The translations under genes and the position numbers were made by a program. DNA of 17,184 bases from Bacillota bacterium (GTDB taxonomy: Bacteria; Bacillota; Clostridia; Oscillospirales; Butyricicoccaceae). Under the pieces are notes generated by a model. That model searched no databases. It saw only the letters and a list, made by a program, of their open reading frames with translations, and was not told the DNA's origin. Each line of letters starts with the position of its first letter. Within the stretch, counting starts at the first letter, position 1. Positions 1-7,200 of this stretch are shown one piece after another. Location of the stretch: assembly GCA_030705725.1 (NCBI GenBank), contig JAUZPW010000005.1:1-17184 (forward strand), in the 5' to 3' direction.

Positions 1-1
1 C

Positions 2-1174
2 TGCGCCAAGCAGTTTAACGAGGACGATCTAAGAGGCAGGGTGCTTATGCACCCGGGGCTCGGCATTGGGCTTTTCCGTAAGGACGAAGGCGGCGTTGTG
101 GAATACCCGACGCTTTTGCGCTCGGCTGTCGAGGAGAGCTTACGGCAGGAAATGCTCTCGGAGGAGCTCAGAATTTTATATGTCGGCATGACCAGGGCAA
201 AAGAAAAGCTGATTATGACTATGGCCCTGCAGGATGCCGCCGAAGCGCTTAAAAAGGGCTCGCGGATGCTTATTGAAAACGTTCCGGACGAGAGCTTTAT
301 GATGCAGCAGCATTCTCCGGCAATGTGGCTTCTGCTGCCGCTGCTGGCGGACAACTCCCAAACCGCAGTAAAGCTTAGCGTAATAAACAGCTCGGAGCTT
401 AAAGCGCCGATTCTTTTTGAGGAGGAGGCAAAAAGGGAGAAAGAGGTTTTCACGATTTCGGAAGAGGAAATAAAGTTATCAATGGAGTATAAATATCCAT
501 TCGGCAGAGCGGCGGCCCTGCCGTCAAAGCTGACGCCGTCCGAGCTTTCGCACGGGCTTTTTGGGCCGGGCGGCGCGGGGGAGGCGGGGCTTTCAGCAAA
601 AAAGCCGGATATTTTTAAGAAAGACCGGCAGCTTACCTTCCTCGAGCGCGGAATAGCCCACCACATGGCAATGCAGTTTATAGATTTTCAATGCTGTACA
701 GGGCTTTCGGATATTGAAAAAGACCTGATTCGCCTCGAATCGCAGGGCTTTTTGACAAAAGCTCAGAGAATGGCGGTTGAACCGCGCAAAATTCTTGCCT
801 TTTTTCGTTCGGAGATCGGTGGAAGGCTTATCGCGTCTCGTTCTGTGAGCCGTGAATTCCAGTTTTCAGTGCTTACTCCGCCGGAGGATATTTTCGATAT
901 CCAGCGCGACGAAGGCGACGACAGCGAAATCCTTTTGCAGGGCGTCATAGACTGCTTGTTTTTGGAGAACGACGGGCTGGTTATTATTGATTTTAAGACG
1001 GACAGGCTGCAAAACGCCGAAAAGCAGGCTGAAAATTACAAAAGGCAGCTTTCCGCATACGCTTACGCAATGGAGCGTGTAATGCGCAAAAAAGTCAAGG
1101 AGACGGTGCTTTGGTTTTTTGACAAAGATATTGCGGTTAAAATCGAACGGAATGAAAAAAAGATTGCATTTTGA
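2..1174 (+). CDS. addA: ATP-dependent helicase/nuclease subunit A (AddA), 3' part
   Basis: AddA is the helicase-nuclease subunit of AddAB, which resects double-strand breaks for RecA-dependent recombination. Only the C-terminal ~390 residues are present of a protein usually near 1200. The frame is open from base 2, so the first in-frame GTG at 41 is not the real start. Visible features are helicase motif VI (EELRILYVGMTRAKEKL), a conserved GIAHHMAMQFIDF segment, and the RecB-family nuclease signature near the end: GVIDCLF, then IIDFKTDR, then QLSAYAYAMER. The nuclease Asp, Asp-x-Lys and Gln/Tyr residues are all there, so the nuclease looks active. addB would be expected upstream, outside the window. 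A promoter for rpmE overlaps the last codons. Confidence 0.95.
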   Translation, partial: CAKQFNEDDLRGRVLMHPGLGIGLFRKDEGGVVEYPTLLRSAVEESLRQEMLSEELRILYVGMTRAKEKLIMTMALQDAAEALKKGSRMLIENVPDESFMMQQHSPAMWLLLPLLADNSQTAVKLSVINSSELKAPILFEEEAKREKEVFTISEEEIKLSMEYKYPFGRAAALPSKLTPSELSHGLFGPGGAGEAGLSAKKPDIFKKDRQLTFLERGIAHHMAMQFIDFQCCTGLSDIEKDLIRLESQGFLTKAQRMAVEPRKILAFFRSEIGGRLIASRSVSREFQFSVLTPPEDIFDIQRDEGDDSEILLQGVIDCLFLENDGLVIIDFKTDRLQNAEKQAENYKRQLSAYAYAMERVMRKKVKETVLWFFDKDIAVKIERNEKKIAF

Positions 1175-1192
1175 AGCGATTTATGTTAAAAT
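1164..1192 (+). promoter_or_regulatory. Promoter for rpmE
   Basis: TTGCAT (1164-1169), a 17-base spacer, and TAAAAT (1187-1192) match the sigma-A pattern. The -35 lies inside the last codons of addA. The predicted start near 1199 leaves a short leader of about 35 bases before rpmE. Confidence 0.6.
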
Positions 1193-1233
1193 CCTTTTAC
1201 GACTGTATGGCAGGATAAAAGAGGTGAAACGAA

Positions 1234-1440
1234 TTGAAAGAGGGAATTCATCCGAAATATCAGCAGACCACGATCAGATGTGCCTGCGGTGAGGTTATTG
1301 AAACCAGCTCCACCAAAAAGGACATCCGCGTTGAAATCTGCTCGAAATGTCATCCCTATTTTACCGGGAAGCAGAAACTGGTTGATACCGGCGGACGCGT
1401 TGACCGTTTCAAGAAAAAATTCGGACTTGAAAACAAATAA
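1234..1440 (+). CDS. rpmE: 50S ribosomal protein L31, zinc-binding type
   Basis: A 68-residue L31, the normal length, which binds the large subunit at the central protuberance. It begins MKEGIHPKYQQ, typical of the family. The four zinc-ligand cysteines are present as C16, C18, C36 and C39 (CAC and CSKC), making it the C+ type rather than the zinc-independent paralogue induced on zinc starvation. The start is TTG at 1234, supported by GAGGTG at 1221-1226 seven bases upstream; no ATG gives this N-terminus. It has its own promoter at the end of addA and a strong terminator right after the stop. Confidence 0.97.
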   Translation: MKEGIHPKYQQTTIRCACGEVIETSSTKKDIRVEICSKCHPYFTGKQKLVDTGGRVDRFKKKFGLENK

Positions 1441-1444
1441 TAAA

Positions 1445-1470
1445 AAAGCCGCATAAGCGGCTTTCTTTAT
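1445..1470. terminator. Bidirectional intrinsic terminator
   Basis: An 8-bp perfect stem AAAGCCGC / GCGGCTTT with an ATAA loop begins 5 bases after the rpmE stop. On the plus strand it runs into a T-rich tail; on the minus strand the stem is followed by six T's. It sits between the convergent genes rpmE and the GntR regulator ending at 1493 and probably serves both. Confidence 0.9.
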
Positions 1471-1492
1471 TTTAAAAACACCGATCAGTCAG

Positions 1493-2245
1493 TTAGCCCG
1501 GAGCGCCTTCGTCGCGGACAGTATCGCCGTGGTAATGGACGATGAAGTCGCAGTGGTCTCCGCGGGTGTAGTTTTTCGAGTATTCTATAACCTCATTGTC
1601 CTGATTATAGCTTATAGACTCAAAAAGCATGACTGAGCTGTCTCGCTCGACGCCCAGCAGTTTTGCTTCCTTTGCGTCAAGCCTGACGAGATCGACGGTC
1701 TGGTAAGCTTTTGTTATCTCGATATTATAAAATTTATATATTTCATACATTGAAAAAACCGAAACATCTATTTTTTCAAGCTCCGGCAATACTTTGAAGG
1801 GAATAAGAACCTCCTCGAGGGAAACGGGCTCGTCATCGGCAAAGCAGGTTCTTTTGATGCAAAACAGCTTTTCCTCGGGTGAAATCCCGAAAATATAGCC
1901 GTATTTTTCCCCGGCTAAACGCAGCAGCTTGACCCTCACCTTTACATAGGCCCGCTTATTTTTTTCGTGCATGGTCTGGCTGAAACCGGCAAGCGTCTCC
2001 AAATCGCGGTTAACCTTGTTGTTCATGACGTAGATGCCTTTTCCGTGAACCCTTTTAAGCAGTCCCTCTTTTACAAGGGCGTCTATTGCGTTTCTGACAG
2101 TAAGCCTGTTTATGCCGTAAGTGTCTGCAAGCTCCTTTTCGGATGGGATCGTGATGCTGGGCTTATATTCTCCCGATTCGATTTTATTGCGGATAACCTC
2201 TCTGAGCTGAAGGTATATGGGAGCCTTATAACTAACGCCTTTCAT
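1493..2245 (-). CDS. GntR-family transcriptional regulator, HutC/UTRA subfamily (copy 1)
   Basis: A 250-residue one-component regulator. The N-terminal ~75 residues are a GntR winged helix-turn-helix: YLQLREVIRNKIESGEYKP, then PSEKELADTYGINRLTVRNA as the recognition region, and the wing GLLKRVHGKGIYV. The rest is a UTRA effector domain (roughly residues 90-245), which in this family binds small ligands, often sugar phosphates or amino-acid-like metabolites. The ligand cannot be read here. The start is supported by AGGAG at 2255-2259. It follows copy 2 by only 15 bases and is probably co-transcribed with it. Sequence identity between the two copies is low outside the HTH pattern, so this is not a recent duplication. 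Confidence 0.93.
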   Translation of the reverse strand: MKGVSYKAPIYLQLREVIRNKIESGEYKPSITIPSEKELADTYGINRLTVRNAIDALVKEGLLKRVHGKGIYVMNNKVNRDLETLAGFSQTMHEKNKRAYVKVRVKLLRLAGEKYGYIFGISPEEKLFCIKRTCFADDEPVSLEEVLIPFKVLPELEKIDVSVFSMYEIYKFYNIEITKAYQTVDLVRLDAKEAKLLGVERDSSVMLFESISYNQDNEVIEYSKNYTRGDHCDFIVHYHGDTVRDEGAPG

Positions 2246-2260
2246 ATTAAAAAGCTCCTT

Positions 2261-2989
2261 TTAAGAATGTTCTCTCAGCACGCTTGCATAGCGTATCTGG
2301 TCTGACCTGGAAATGTTCTTGAAATATTCGAAAGGCACGTCGTCCGAGTCTAAAGATATGCCTCTTAAAAAAAACACCGGAGTCTGAATCGGAACCTTGA
2401 GAAAAGCACTTTCCTCTTCGGTGGAATAAGTGACGCTGAGGGTTTGTTCGCCGCGCTGAATTTTGGTGCCGAATTCCTCGCCGAGAACATGATACAGCGA
2501 TTCCACGGAGAAATCGTGCTTGTCGAGGGTGGGATAACGCTCATAATTAAGATACATCGTCTCAAGGCATACGGGTATATTATCCAGCAAACGCAGACGG
2601 TTCAGCACGAAAATCTTATGACCGAGGGGCACGCAGAGTTTTTTTGATATTTGTTTCGGGCATTCAATTATCCTCGTGTCCAGAACTTTGGTGCTCAGCT
2701 TGCGGTTCGACCTTCGCGCGGCGTCGGAAATTGTTTTAAGATCCTGAAGGTTGCACAAAAGCTTCTCGGTTGCGACAAAAGTACCCGAGCCCCTGCGGCT
2801 GTAAACCTTTCCTTCGCGGGTCAATCTTTGTATGGCGCTGCGGAGGGTGGTTCTGTTAATATCCCACATATCGCACATATCGCGTTCGGAGGGCATCCTT
2901 GTATGGGGTGAGAGTTTATTTTTTATAATATAGTGTTCAATTTTTTCGACAGCCTCATCCAGCGGGCGGCTGCGGAACTGTTTCAGCAT
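2261..2989 (-). CDS. GntR-family transcriptional regulator, HutC/UTRA subfamily (copy 2)
   Basis: A 242-residue GntR/UTRA regulator. Its winged HTH (MPSERDMCDMWDINRTTLRS, then wing REGKVYSRRGSGTFV) lies in the first ~70 residues, and a UTRA ligand domain follows. The longer reading from a TTG at 3013 is rejected: there is no ribosome binding site before it, and it would start only about 3 bases after the predicted transcription start. The ATG at 2989 has GGAAGGAAG upstream. It is the first gene of a two-regulator operon and divergent from the MATE efflux gene, so the usual expectation is that it controls its own promoter and perhaps the MATE promoter. That is inference. Confidence 0.92.
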   Translation of the reverse strand: MLKQFRSRPLDEAVEKIEHYIIKNKLSPHTRMPSERDMCDMWDINRTTLRSAIQRLTREGKVYSRRGSGTFVATEKLLCNLQDLKTISDAARRSNRKLSTKVLDTRIIECPKQISKKLCVPLGHKIFVLNRLRLLDNIPVCLETMYLNYERYPTLDKHDFSVESLYHVLGEEFGTKIQRGEQTLSVTYSTEEESAFLKVPIQTPVFFLRGISLDSDDVPFEYFKNISRSDQIRYASVLREHS

Positions 2990-3022
2990 TAAAAGGCTAC
3001 TTCCTTCCAACAAGATATATTA

Positions 3023-3051
3023 ATTATTGCATAATACGGCGCGTTTGTAAA
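3023..3051 (-). promoter_or_regulatory. Promoter for the two GntR genes
   Basis: Read on the minus strand: TTTACA (3046-3051), a 17-base spacer, and AATAAT (3023-3028), with TG one base before the -10 (extended -10). The -10 lacks the consensus first T, so it is moderate in strength. The predicted start near 3016 fits the ATG at 2989. Confidence 0.5.
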
Positions 3052-3069
3052 GACAGCGTACTAATTGCG

Positions 3070-3111
3070 CTTTCGGCAAATGCTTTTTACAGCAATTTGG
3101 CTTTGGCAAAT
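3070..3111 (+). repeat. Pair of CTTTsGGCAAAT repeats between divergent promoters
   Basis: CTTTCGGCAAAT (3070-3081) and CTTTGGCAAAT (3101-3111) are near-identical direct repeats about 30 bases apart, lying exactly between the two -35 boxes of the divergent promoters. Between them CAAATGC (3078-3084) and GCAATTTG (3092-3099) form an imperfect dyad. Position and spacing (close to three helical turns) suggest regulator sites. No binding consensus is known to me for these regulators. Confidence 0.35.
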
Positions 3112-3112
3112 A

Positions 3113-3141
3113 TTGCACTGTGAAACAAAATATGGTATATT
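3113..3141 (+). promoter_or_regulatory. Promoter for the MATE efflux gene
   Basis: TTGCAC (3113-3118), a 17-base spacer, and TATATT (3136-3141), with TG at 3133-3134 giving an extended -10. The predicted start is near 3148, leaving a leader of about 65 bases. Confidence 0.7.
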
Positions 3142-3142
3142 C

Positions 3143-3159
3143 AACTATTGTGAACTATT
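3143..3159 (+). promoter_or_regulatory. Candidate operator: tandem AACTATT at the MATE transcription start
   Basis: AACTATT occurs twice (3143-3149 and 3153-3159) with a 10-base period, so both copies face the same side of the helix. It lies directly downstream of the -10, a typical position for repression. Function is inferred from position alone. Confidence 0.3.
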
Positions 3160-3213
3160 ATCAGGCGTTGCTGAAGAAACAGTCGCAAGATCTCTCTATT
3201 GGAGGTAATTTCT

Positions 3214-4617
3214 ATTACTATAGATAAAACTGATGACAGGCTCGTCATGTCGCGCTCGATCTGGCACCTGGCGTGGCCAACAGTGGTCGAGGTTGCGCTT
3301 CAGACGGCTGTTCAGTATGTCGACGTGGCTTTGGTCGGGCGTATAAGCGCTCATGCCTCCGCGGTTGTCGGGTTAACGGGCTCCGTTAACTGGTTTATGA
3401 ACAGCGCGCCTTTCGCCGCCGGAATCGGCGCTCTGGCCTGCATTTCCCAGGCGGCGGGCGCAAAAGAATATTACAAAATGCGCGTTGCCTCGATGCAGTC
3501 CATTTTTATGGCCGTTATTATCGGGCTGACATTCGGAACGGCGGCGCTTGTTTTAAGCCCGTTTATACCTGCCTGGCTCGGCGCCGGAGACGACATAGCC
3601 GCCGAAGCCTCGATGTATTTTTCAATTATCAGCGCTCCTATGATTTTTCGCTCTTTGTGTATGGTTCAGGGCTCGGTTCTTCGCGCCGCCGGAGACACGA
3701 GAACTCCTATGCTTGTAAACGGCTTTATGAATATCGTTAATATCGGGCTCTGCTTTTTTTTGATATATCCCACACGGGCGGCTTTGCTTTTTAACGCTTC
3801 GATTACTATTCCGGGCATGGGGCTCGGCGTTAGGGGTGCAGCGATAGGAACCGCCGTATCCTTCAGCCTCGGCGGAATAATGATGTTTTTGAGCGTGCTC
3901 AGAAACGAATCGGTAAATCCTGTGGGCGTGCCTGTAGCAATCGACAAAAAGGTGATGGGCGAATGCGTAAGCGTAAGTTTCCCGGTACTGCTGCAGCGTT
4001 CCGTCACCTGCATCGGGCAGATTGTTTTTTCAGCGCTGGTTGTTAGCCTTGGTACCGGAATACTGGCCGCGCACTCCATTGCCATAACCGCTGAACAGGC
4101 GTTTTACATACCGGGGTATGGAATGCAGGCCGCAGCGGCGACGCTCGCGGGCAATTCGGTAGGGAAGAGGGACGAAAAAGAGCTTTCGCGCGTGACGCTT
4201 TGCAGTATAATGCTGAACGCGGCAATCATGATTGTAATGGGCGGCCTTTTGTTTTTGCTTTCGACCGCTGTTATGTCTATATTCACGAGCGACGCGTTCG
4301 TTATTAAACACGGAGCGTCCGCGCTCAGAATCGTCGCTCTTTCGGAGCCGCTTTACGGCGTCTCGATTATCCTTGAGGGAATTTTTATGGGCGTGGGCGA
4401 TGCCAGGGCTCCATTCTATACATGCGCGTTTTCCATGTGGGTGGCGAGAATTCTTCCAACGTTGATCTGCGTCAATGTTCTGGGGCTCGGCCTCAACGCC
4501 GTCTGGTGCTGTATGGTGGCGGACAATTCGCTGCGCTTTGTCATTTACCTTATACGCTATTTGAGGGGAAGCTACAAAAGACGCATCGATTTTACATATA
4601 AACCCGCGGAGGTCTAA
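3214..4617 (+). CDS. MATE family efflux transporter
   Basis: A polytopic inner-membrane protein of the multidrug and toxin extrusion family, which exports cationic compounds in exchange for Na+ or H+. Two MatE halves are recognisable. The first begins with the typical SRSIWHLAWPTVVEVALQTA and VDVALVG; a second such segment follows at about the middle. Length (about 467 residues) fits the usual 12 membrane helices. The start is unusual. GGAGG at 3201-3205 is a strong ribosome site, and eight bases after it lies an in-frame ATT (3214), not ATG, GTG or TTG. A TTG at 3199 overlaps the GGAGG itself and has no site of its own; the first ATG (3247) has only a weak AGG and would leave just ten residues before the conserved Pro. 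Substrate is unknown. It is divergent from two GntR regulators. Confidence 0.92.
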   Translation: MTIDKTDDRLVMSRSIWHLAWPTVVEVALQTAVQYVDVALVGRISAHASAVVGLTGSVNWFMNSAPFAAGIGALACISQAAGAKEYYKMRVASMQSIFMAVIIGLTFGTAALVLSPFIPAWLGAGDDIAAEASMYFSIISAPMIFRSLCMVQGSVLRAAGDTRTPMLVNGFMNIVNIGLCFFLIYPTRAALLFNASITIPGMGLGVRGAAIGTAVSFSLGGIMMFLSVLRNESVNPVGVPVAIDKKVMGECVSVSFPVLLQRSVTCIGQIVFSALVVSLGTGILAAHSIAITAEQAFYIPGYGMQAAAATLAGNSVGKRDEKELSRVTLCSIMLNAAIMIVMGGLLFLLSTAVMSIFTSDAFVIKHGASALRIVALSEPLYGVSIILEGIFMGVGDARAPFYTCAFSMWVARILPTLICVNVLGLGLNAVWCCMVADNSLRFVIYLIRYLRGSYKRRIDFTYKPAEV

Positions 4618-4650
4618 AAAACCGTTGCTTATACAAAGCCGAGGACATAA

Positions 4651-4678
4651 AAACGGAAGGCATGCGTGCCTTCCGTTT
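4651..4678 (-). terminator. Left terminal hairpin of element 1; terminator-like on the minus strand
   Basis: A 12-bp perfect stem AAACGGAAGGCA with a four-base loop. On the minus strand it is followed by a run of T's, so it could stop transcripts coming from the 4975-7050 operon. On the plus strand the tail is only TTTCAG, a weaker terminator for the MATE gene. Confidence 0.5.
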
Positions 4679-4763
4679 CAGCGTGAAGACAAAGTCTTCA
4701 CGCTTCAAAACGACCAGGTTCGTTTTGAGACTAAAGCGCGTCAAGCCTGCATAACAGGCTTGA

Positions 4764-4802
4764 CAGTGTGTCTTTTTCGACGCACATGTCGCCGAAAAAG
4801 AC
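4764..4802. repeat. Core motif of element 1, shared with element 2
   Basis: CAGTGTGTC (4764-4772), a 9-base gap, and GCACATGTC (4782-4790), then GCC. Element 2 has CAGCGTGTC and GCACATGTC, then CGCC, at 7201-7230 in the same orientation. In both elements a perfect hairpin with CCTGC in its centre immediately precedes the core. Confidence 0.65.
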
Positions 4803-4974
4803 GAAATTTAAGTTTTTAAAAACTTGTTCACACTCTCTTCGTTTCGCGCAAAGCAAGTTTTAAAAAACGAGCCTGCAGACGCAGGGCGCTCAGAAAACCA
4901 TAAACAGAGTTTGTCTACAGTCTGAAACGGAAGGCATGTGTGCCTTCCGTTAATGTTATCTGTAAAAAACCGTA

Positions 4975-6018
4975 TCAGCCTGAAAAAACGTTATCTGTTA
5001 CTTTCCCGTTGAACTGCGTCAGGAAACCGCCGCTGTATATGCCGATAAAACGCCCCTTAAAACCCGTTTCGGTGCCCGACAGAAGGTTTTTCATGGTTTG
5101 ATTACCTTTGTCGACGTAATATACTCCGCCGTCCGCGCCGATCGTTATGTCGTTTATGTTAACATTCTCCATAAGGCTGATTTTTTTCCAGTCGGCTTTC
5201 TGAACGCTTCCGAAATAAATAAGCTTTGTTTCGCCGTTTTCGCATGACGCGAAATATGCGTTGTCGTCGCTGTCGACGCCCAGAATCCTTAACTTTTTAT
5301 CCCCGTTGATTCTGAGAGTCCTTCCGCCCAGACGGATGACGTTATCGTTTTTTGAATCCTCGTAAAAAAGCTCGTCGTCGCTTTTAAGCGTCATTATTTT
5401 TCCCACGCTTGATTTAGTGCTCAGCTTTTTAATATCGGAGTTGACGTTCATGCGGTAAATTACGCTTTTGCCGTCCTCGTCCGTCAGCTTGAAATAGGTC
5501 AGATTTGTAAGAGTAGACATGTCAATGTCCGAAACGGTGACGCGGGGGCTGCTGAGCGGGACGGAAACCACCCTGTCGTCAAGCGCGTTTTCGACCTGTG
5601 TTTTGACCTTATCCGCCGTATCGTAAAAATAAAGCTTAAGGCAGGGCTTATCCGAATCGTCTTCGGCTTTCTCGGCGATTACTATCCGGTTGCGGTCGTA
5701 AATCCATTTATAATTTAATATTTCCCCGCCGTCCTCGGCGTAAATTTTGCTGCTCTTGCCGCTTGACATGCTGACGATAATGAGCCTGCCGTTTTTAATA
5801 TACGAAATATAAAAACCGTCATAGGAACATTGCAGGTTTTCAGCATCGTTGGTGTCGATTTTTACATTTTCTTTTTTTTTGCTGCCGTCGTCCGAGATTT
5901 TTTCTGAGCTGTATGTACCGTTGCTGTTCAGGTATATCCTGTCGATATAAAGAAAAATGCCGGCTTCAACGATAAGCAAAAATAAAAGCCCGGATACAAA
6001 ATACTTAAATAATTTCAT
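4975..6018 (-). CDS. Membrane-anchored protein, probable beta-propeller-like extracellular domain; function unknown
   Basis: A 347-residue protein I cannot assign to a named family. The first ~28 residues (MKLFKYFVSGLLFLLIVEAG and on) are a single membrane anchor or uncleaved signal with a positively charged start; there is no lipobox cysteine. A Lys/Asp/Ser-rich linker follows, and then repeating beta-strand-like units such as CSYDGFYISYIKNGRLIIV, YKWIYDRNRIVIAEK and GADGGVYYVDKGNQTM, resembling WD40/TolB-type propeller blades. It probably faces outward. The start is supported by GGAG six bases upstream. It lies 12 bases after the phosphodiester glycosidase gene and is almost certainly co-transcribed with it, suggesting a shared envelope role. 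Confidence 0.8.
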   Translation of the reverse strand: MKLFKYFVSGLLFLLIVEAGIFLYIDRIYLNSNGTYSSEKISDDGSKKKENVKIDTNDAENLQCSYDGFYISYIKNGRLIIVSMSSGKSSKIYAEDGGEILNYKWIYDRNRIVIAEKAEDDSDKPCLKLYFYDTADKVKTQVENALDDRVVSVPLSSPRVTVSDIDMSTLTNLTYFKLTDEDGKSVIYRMNVNSDIKKLSTKSSVGKIMTLKSDDELFYEDSKNDNVIRLGGRTLRINGDKKLRILGVDSDDNAYFASCENGETKLIYFGSVQKADWKKISLMENVNINDITIGADGGVYYVDKGNQTMKNLLSGTETGFKGRFIGIYSGGFLTQFNGKVTDNVFSG

Positions 6019-6030
6019 TTTTTTCTCCCG

Positions 6031-7050
6031 TCAGGAATTGACGTAAACGGCGGTTGCTACCGTCCTTTCGCCCAGAAGATTGCATGGGTTATTTATAACG
6101 GCGTTTTTGTAATACATGGTTGAAGAAGAACCGCCGTCGAGATTCGTCGCGTTCACGGCGCCGTAATCAAGCATTATTTTCTGCGCGTCTTTCAGCGTCG
6201 CGCCGAGCATGTTAAGCCTTCTGCCGTCAAGCACCAGCAAAAGCACCGCGCCGTCTTTGCGCTGGCCTACGGCGGTTCGGGGGTTCATGCCCTGGCCCCC
6301 GTCGCCCTTAAAAGCGGGCTTGCCGTTTACGACAAGCGCCGGGCCGAAGGTTAAAGCTTCCGATACTTTAAGCTTTTTGAGACTGTTTATGCTTTGTTTG
6401 CCGACGATCATTTTGCCGTCGGTGTCAAACGCGAGAACGCTGAGCTTTGTACTTTTTGTAATGCCGGGATCCTTGAAAACCACTTCGCCGCCGGTTATTA
6501 CAAAGCCCGTCGGATTTGCGCCGGTTCCGGCCCACAGCCTGCCGCTGTCGGATGCATCAAAAAAGCCGCCTCCGTTAACGGCGGCTACAGCCTTATGATC
6601 CTTGGCTATGGCGCTTGTGGTCTGGCCTTTTTCGCCCAGAAACGATGTGATGCCGATTTTAACGCGCGTCGGGTCGTTTACAACGAGCATATACCCCTCG
6701 TACTGGGAGCCGCTGATTTTATAAAGATCAATGTTCTTATCGCCGACATTTTTAACCGAAACGTCAGAGATGTCCTGCTCGATGTTAGACTCCGGCGAGC
6801 CGCCTTCCGCCAGAATTTTTTTTATTTCGGTATCGGACAGAAACGCGGTGGCTATGTATTGATGAGTATAGGTCGACATAGCGGTTGTGACGACATACCG
6901 TTTCAAAGTCGGAAACGGCCCGTGGAAAACCATCATTGAACCAAGATAAAGCGCCGTTATGAGCTGAATAAGCGTTACGAAAATTACAGCTTTAACAGTT
7001 ACGCGTTTTTTAAGGGCGCGGCGCCCTTTTTCCGGTGCTAATGTACTCAT
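6031..7050 (-). CDS. Phosphodiester glycosidase (NAGPA-domain) family protein, membrane-anchored
   Basis: The C-terminal two thirds match the phosphodiester glycosidase domain first seen in the mammalian 'uncovering enzyme' NAGPA; bacterial members hydrolyse sugar phosphodiesters, and several act on envelope polymers. Seen here in order are AVNGGGFFD, a GPALVVNG segment, NPRTAVGQRKDGAVLLLVLD with GRR after it, and NATNLDGGSSSTMYY near the end. A basic N-terminus and one hydrophobic segment (VKAVIFVTLIQLITALYLGS) anchor it in the membrane with the domain outside. The start at 7050 (MSTLAPEKG, 339 residues) is chosen over 29 extra upstream codons because AAGGA precedes it at the right spacing and the promoter lies within those codons. 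The substrate is not predictable. Confidence 0.9.
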   Translation of the reverse strand: MSTLAPEKGRRALKKRVTVKAVIFVTLIQLITALYLGSMMVFHGPFPTLKRYVVTTAMSTYTHQYIATAFLSDTEIKKILAEGGSPESNIEQDISDVSVKNVGDKNIDLYKISGSQYEGYMLVVNDPTRVKIGITSFLGEKGQTTSAIAKDHKAVAAVNGGGFFDASDSGRLWAGTGANPTGFVITGGEVVFKDPGITKSTKLSVLAFDTDGKMIVGKQSINSLKKLKVSEALTFGPALVVNGKPAFKGDGGQGMNPRTAVGQRKDGAVLLLVLDGRRLNMLGATLKDAQKIMLDYGAVNATNLDGGSSSTMYYKNAVINNPCNLLGERTVATAVYVNS

Positions 7051-7092
7051 ACGATTTCCTTCCGATTTACATAACGCAAAAAACACATAGGA

Positions 7093-7121
7093 AGAATAAC
7101 ACCTATTCGATATTATGTAAA
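7093..7121 (-). promoter_or_regulatory. Promoter for the glycosidase/propeller operon
   Basis: On the minus strand TTTACA (7116-7121), a 17-base spacer, and TATTCT (7093-7098). The predicted start near 7086 suits the ATG at 7050. A second, overlapping pair (TTGTTA, 16 bases, TAATAT) lies slightly upstream. GAATA and TATTC form a small dyad over the -10 region. Confidence 0.6.
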
Positions 7122-7200
7122 TAGGCAAATTTAACAAATAAGGCGGGAGCAGGTCTCCCTCGAAACTTCCTCAGGGGCGGACAAAACCTGCGGTTTTGTC

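Larger units (their letters stand above)
4648..4953. repeat. Hairpin-array element 1 (MITE-like or structured repeat)
   Basis: This fills the spacer between the convergent MATE gene and the gene ending at 4975, and holds no gene. Nearly every base lies in a dyad. The stems are: 4651-4678 (12 bp), 4680-4704 (11 bp, AAA loop), 4705-4728 (9 bp), 4740-4764 (10 bp), 4770-4802 (10 bp plus inner pairs), 4810-4825 (16-base perfect palindrome, itself part of a 15-bp pairing between 4812-4826 and 4854-4868 with one mismatch), 4869-4891 (GAGC and CTGC pairs), and 4926-4951 (11 bp). The first and last hairpins are the same sequence apart from the loop (TGCG or TGTG). With their inner flank TTTCAG / CTGAAA they form about 30-bp terminal inverted repeats. 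TA occurs at both outer edges, but the left junction has three extra A's. Confidence 0.75.

Noticed and set aside
1967..2911. Plus-strand open frames opposite the GntR genes (112, 67 and 86 residues)
   Set aside because: They are antisense to intact conserved regulators, with no ribosome sites and no family match.
3011..3013. TTG start for the upstream GntR gene
   Set aside because: It has no ribosome site and lies almost at the predicted transcription start; the ATG at 2989 has GGAAGGAAG.
4625..4819. 64-residue open frame on the plus strand
   Set aside because: It runs through the hairpin array, reads as inverted-repeat translation, and lacks a ribosome site or any family resemblance.
4648..4953. 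Possible CRISPR array
   Set aside because: There are no direct repeats with regular spacers; each hairpin has a different stem, and no cas genes are present.
6209..6939. Plus-strand open frames of 129 and 181 residues opposite the glycosidase
   Set aside because: They are shadows of the conserved glycosidase domain on the other strand.
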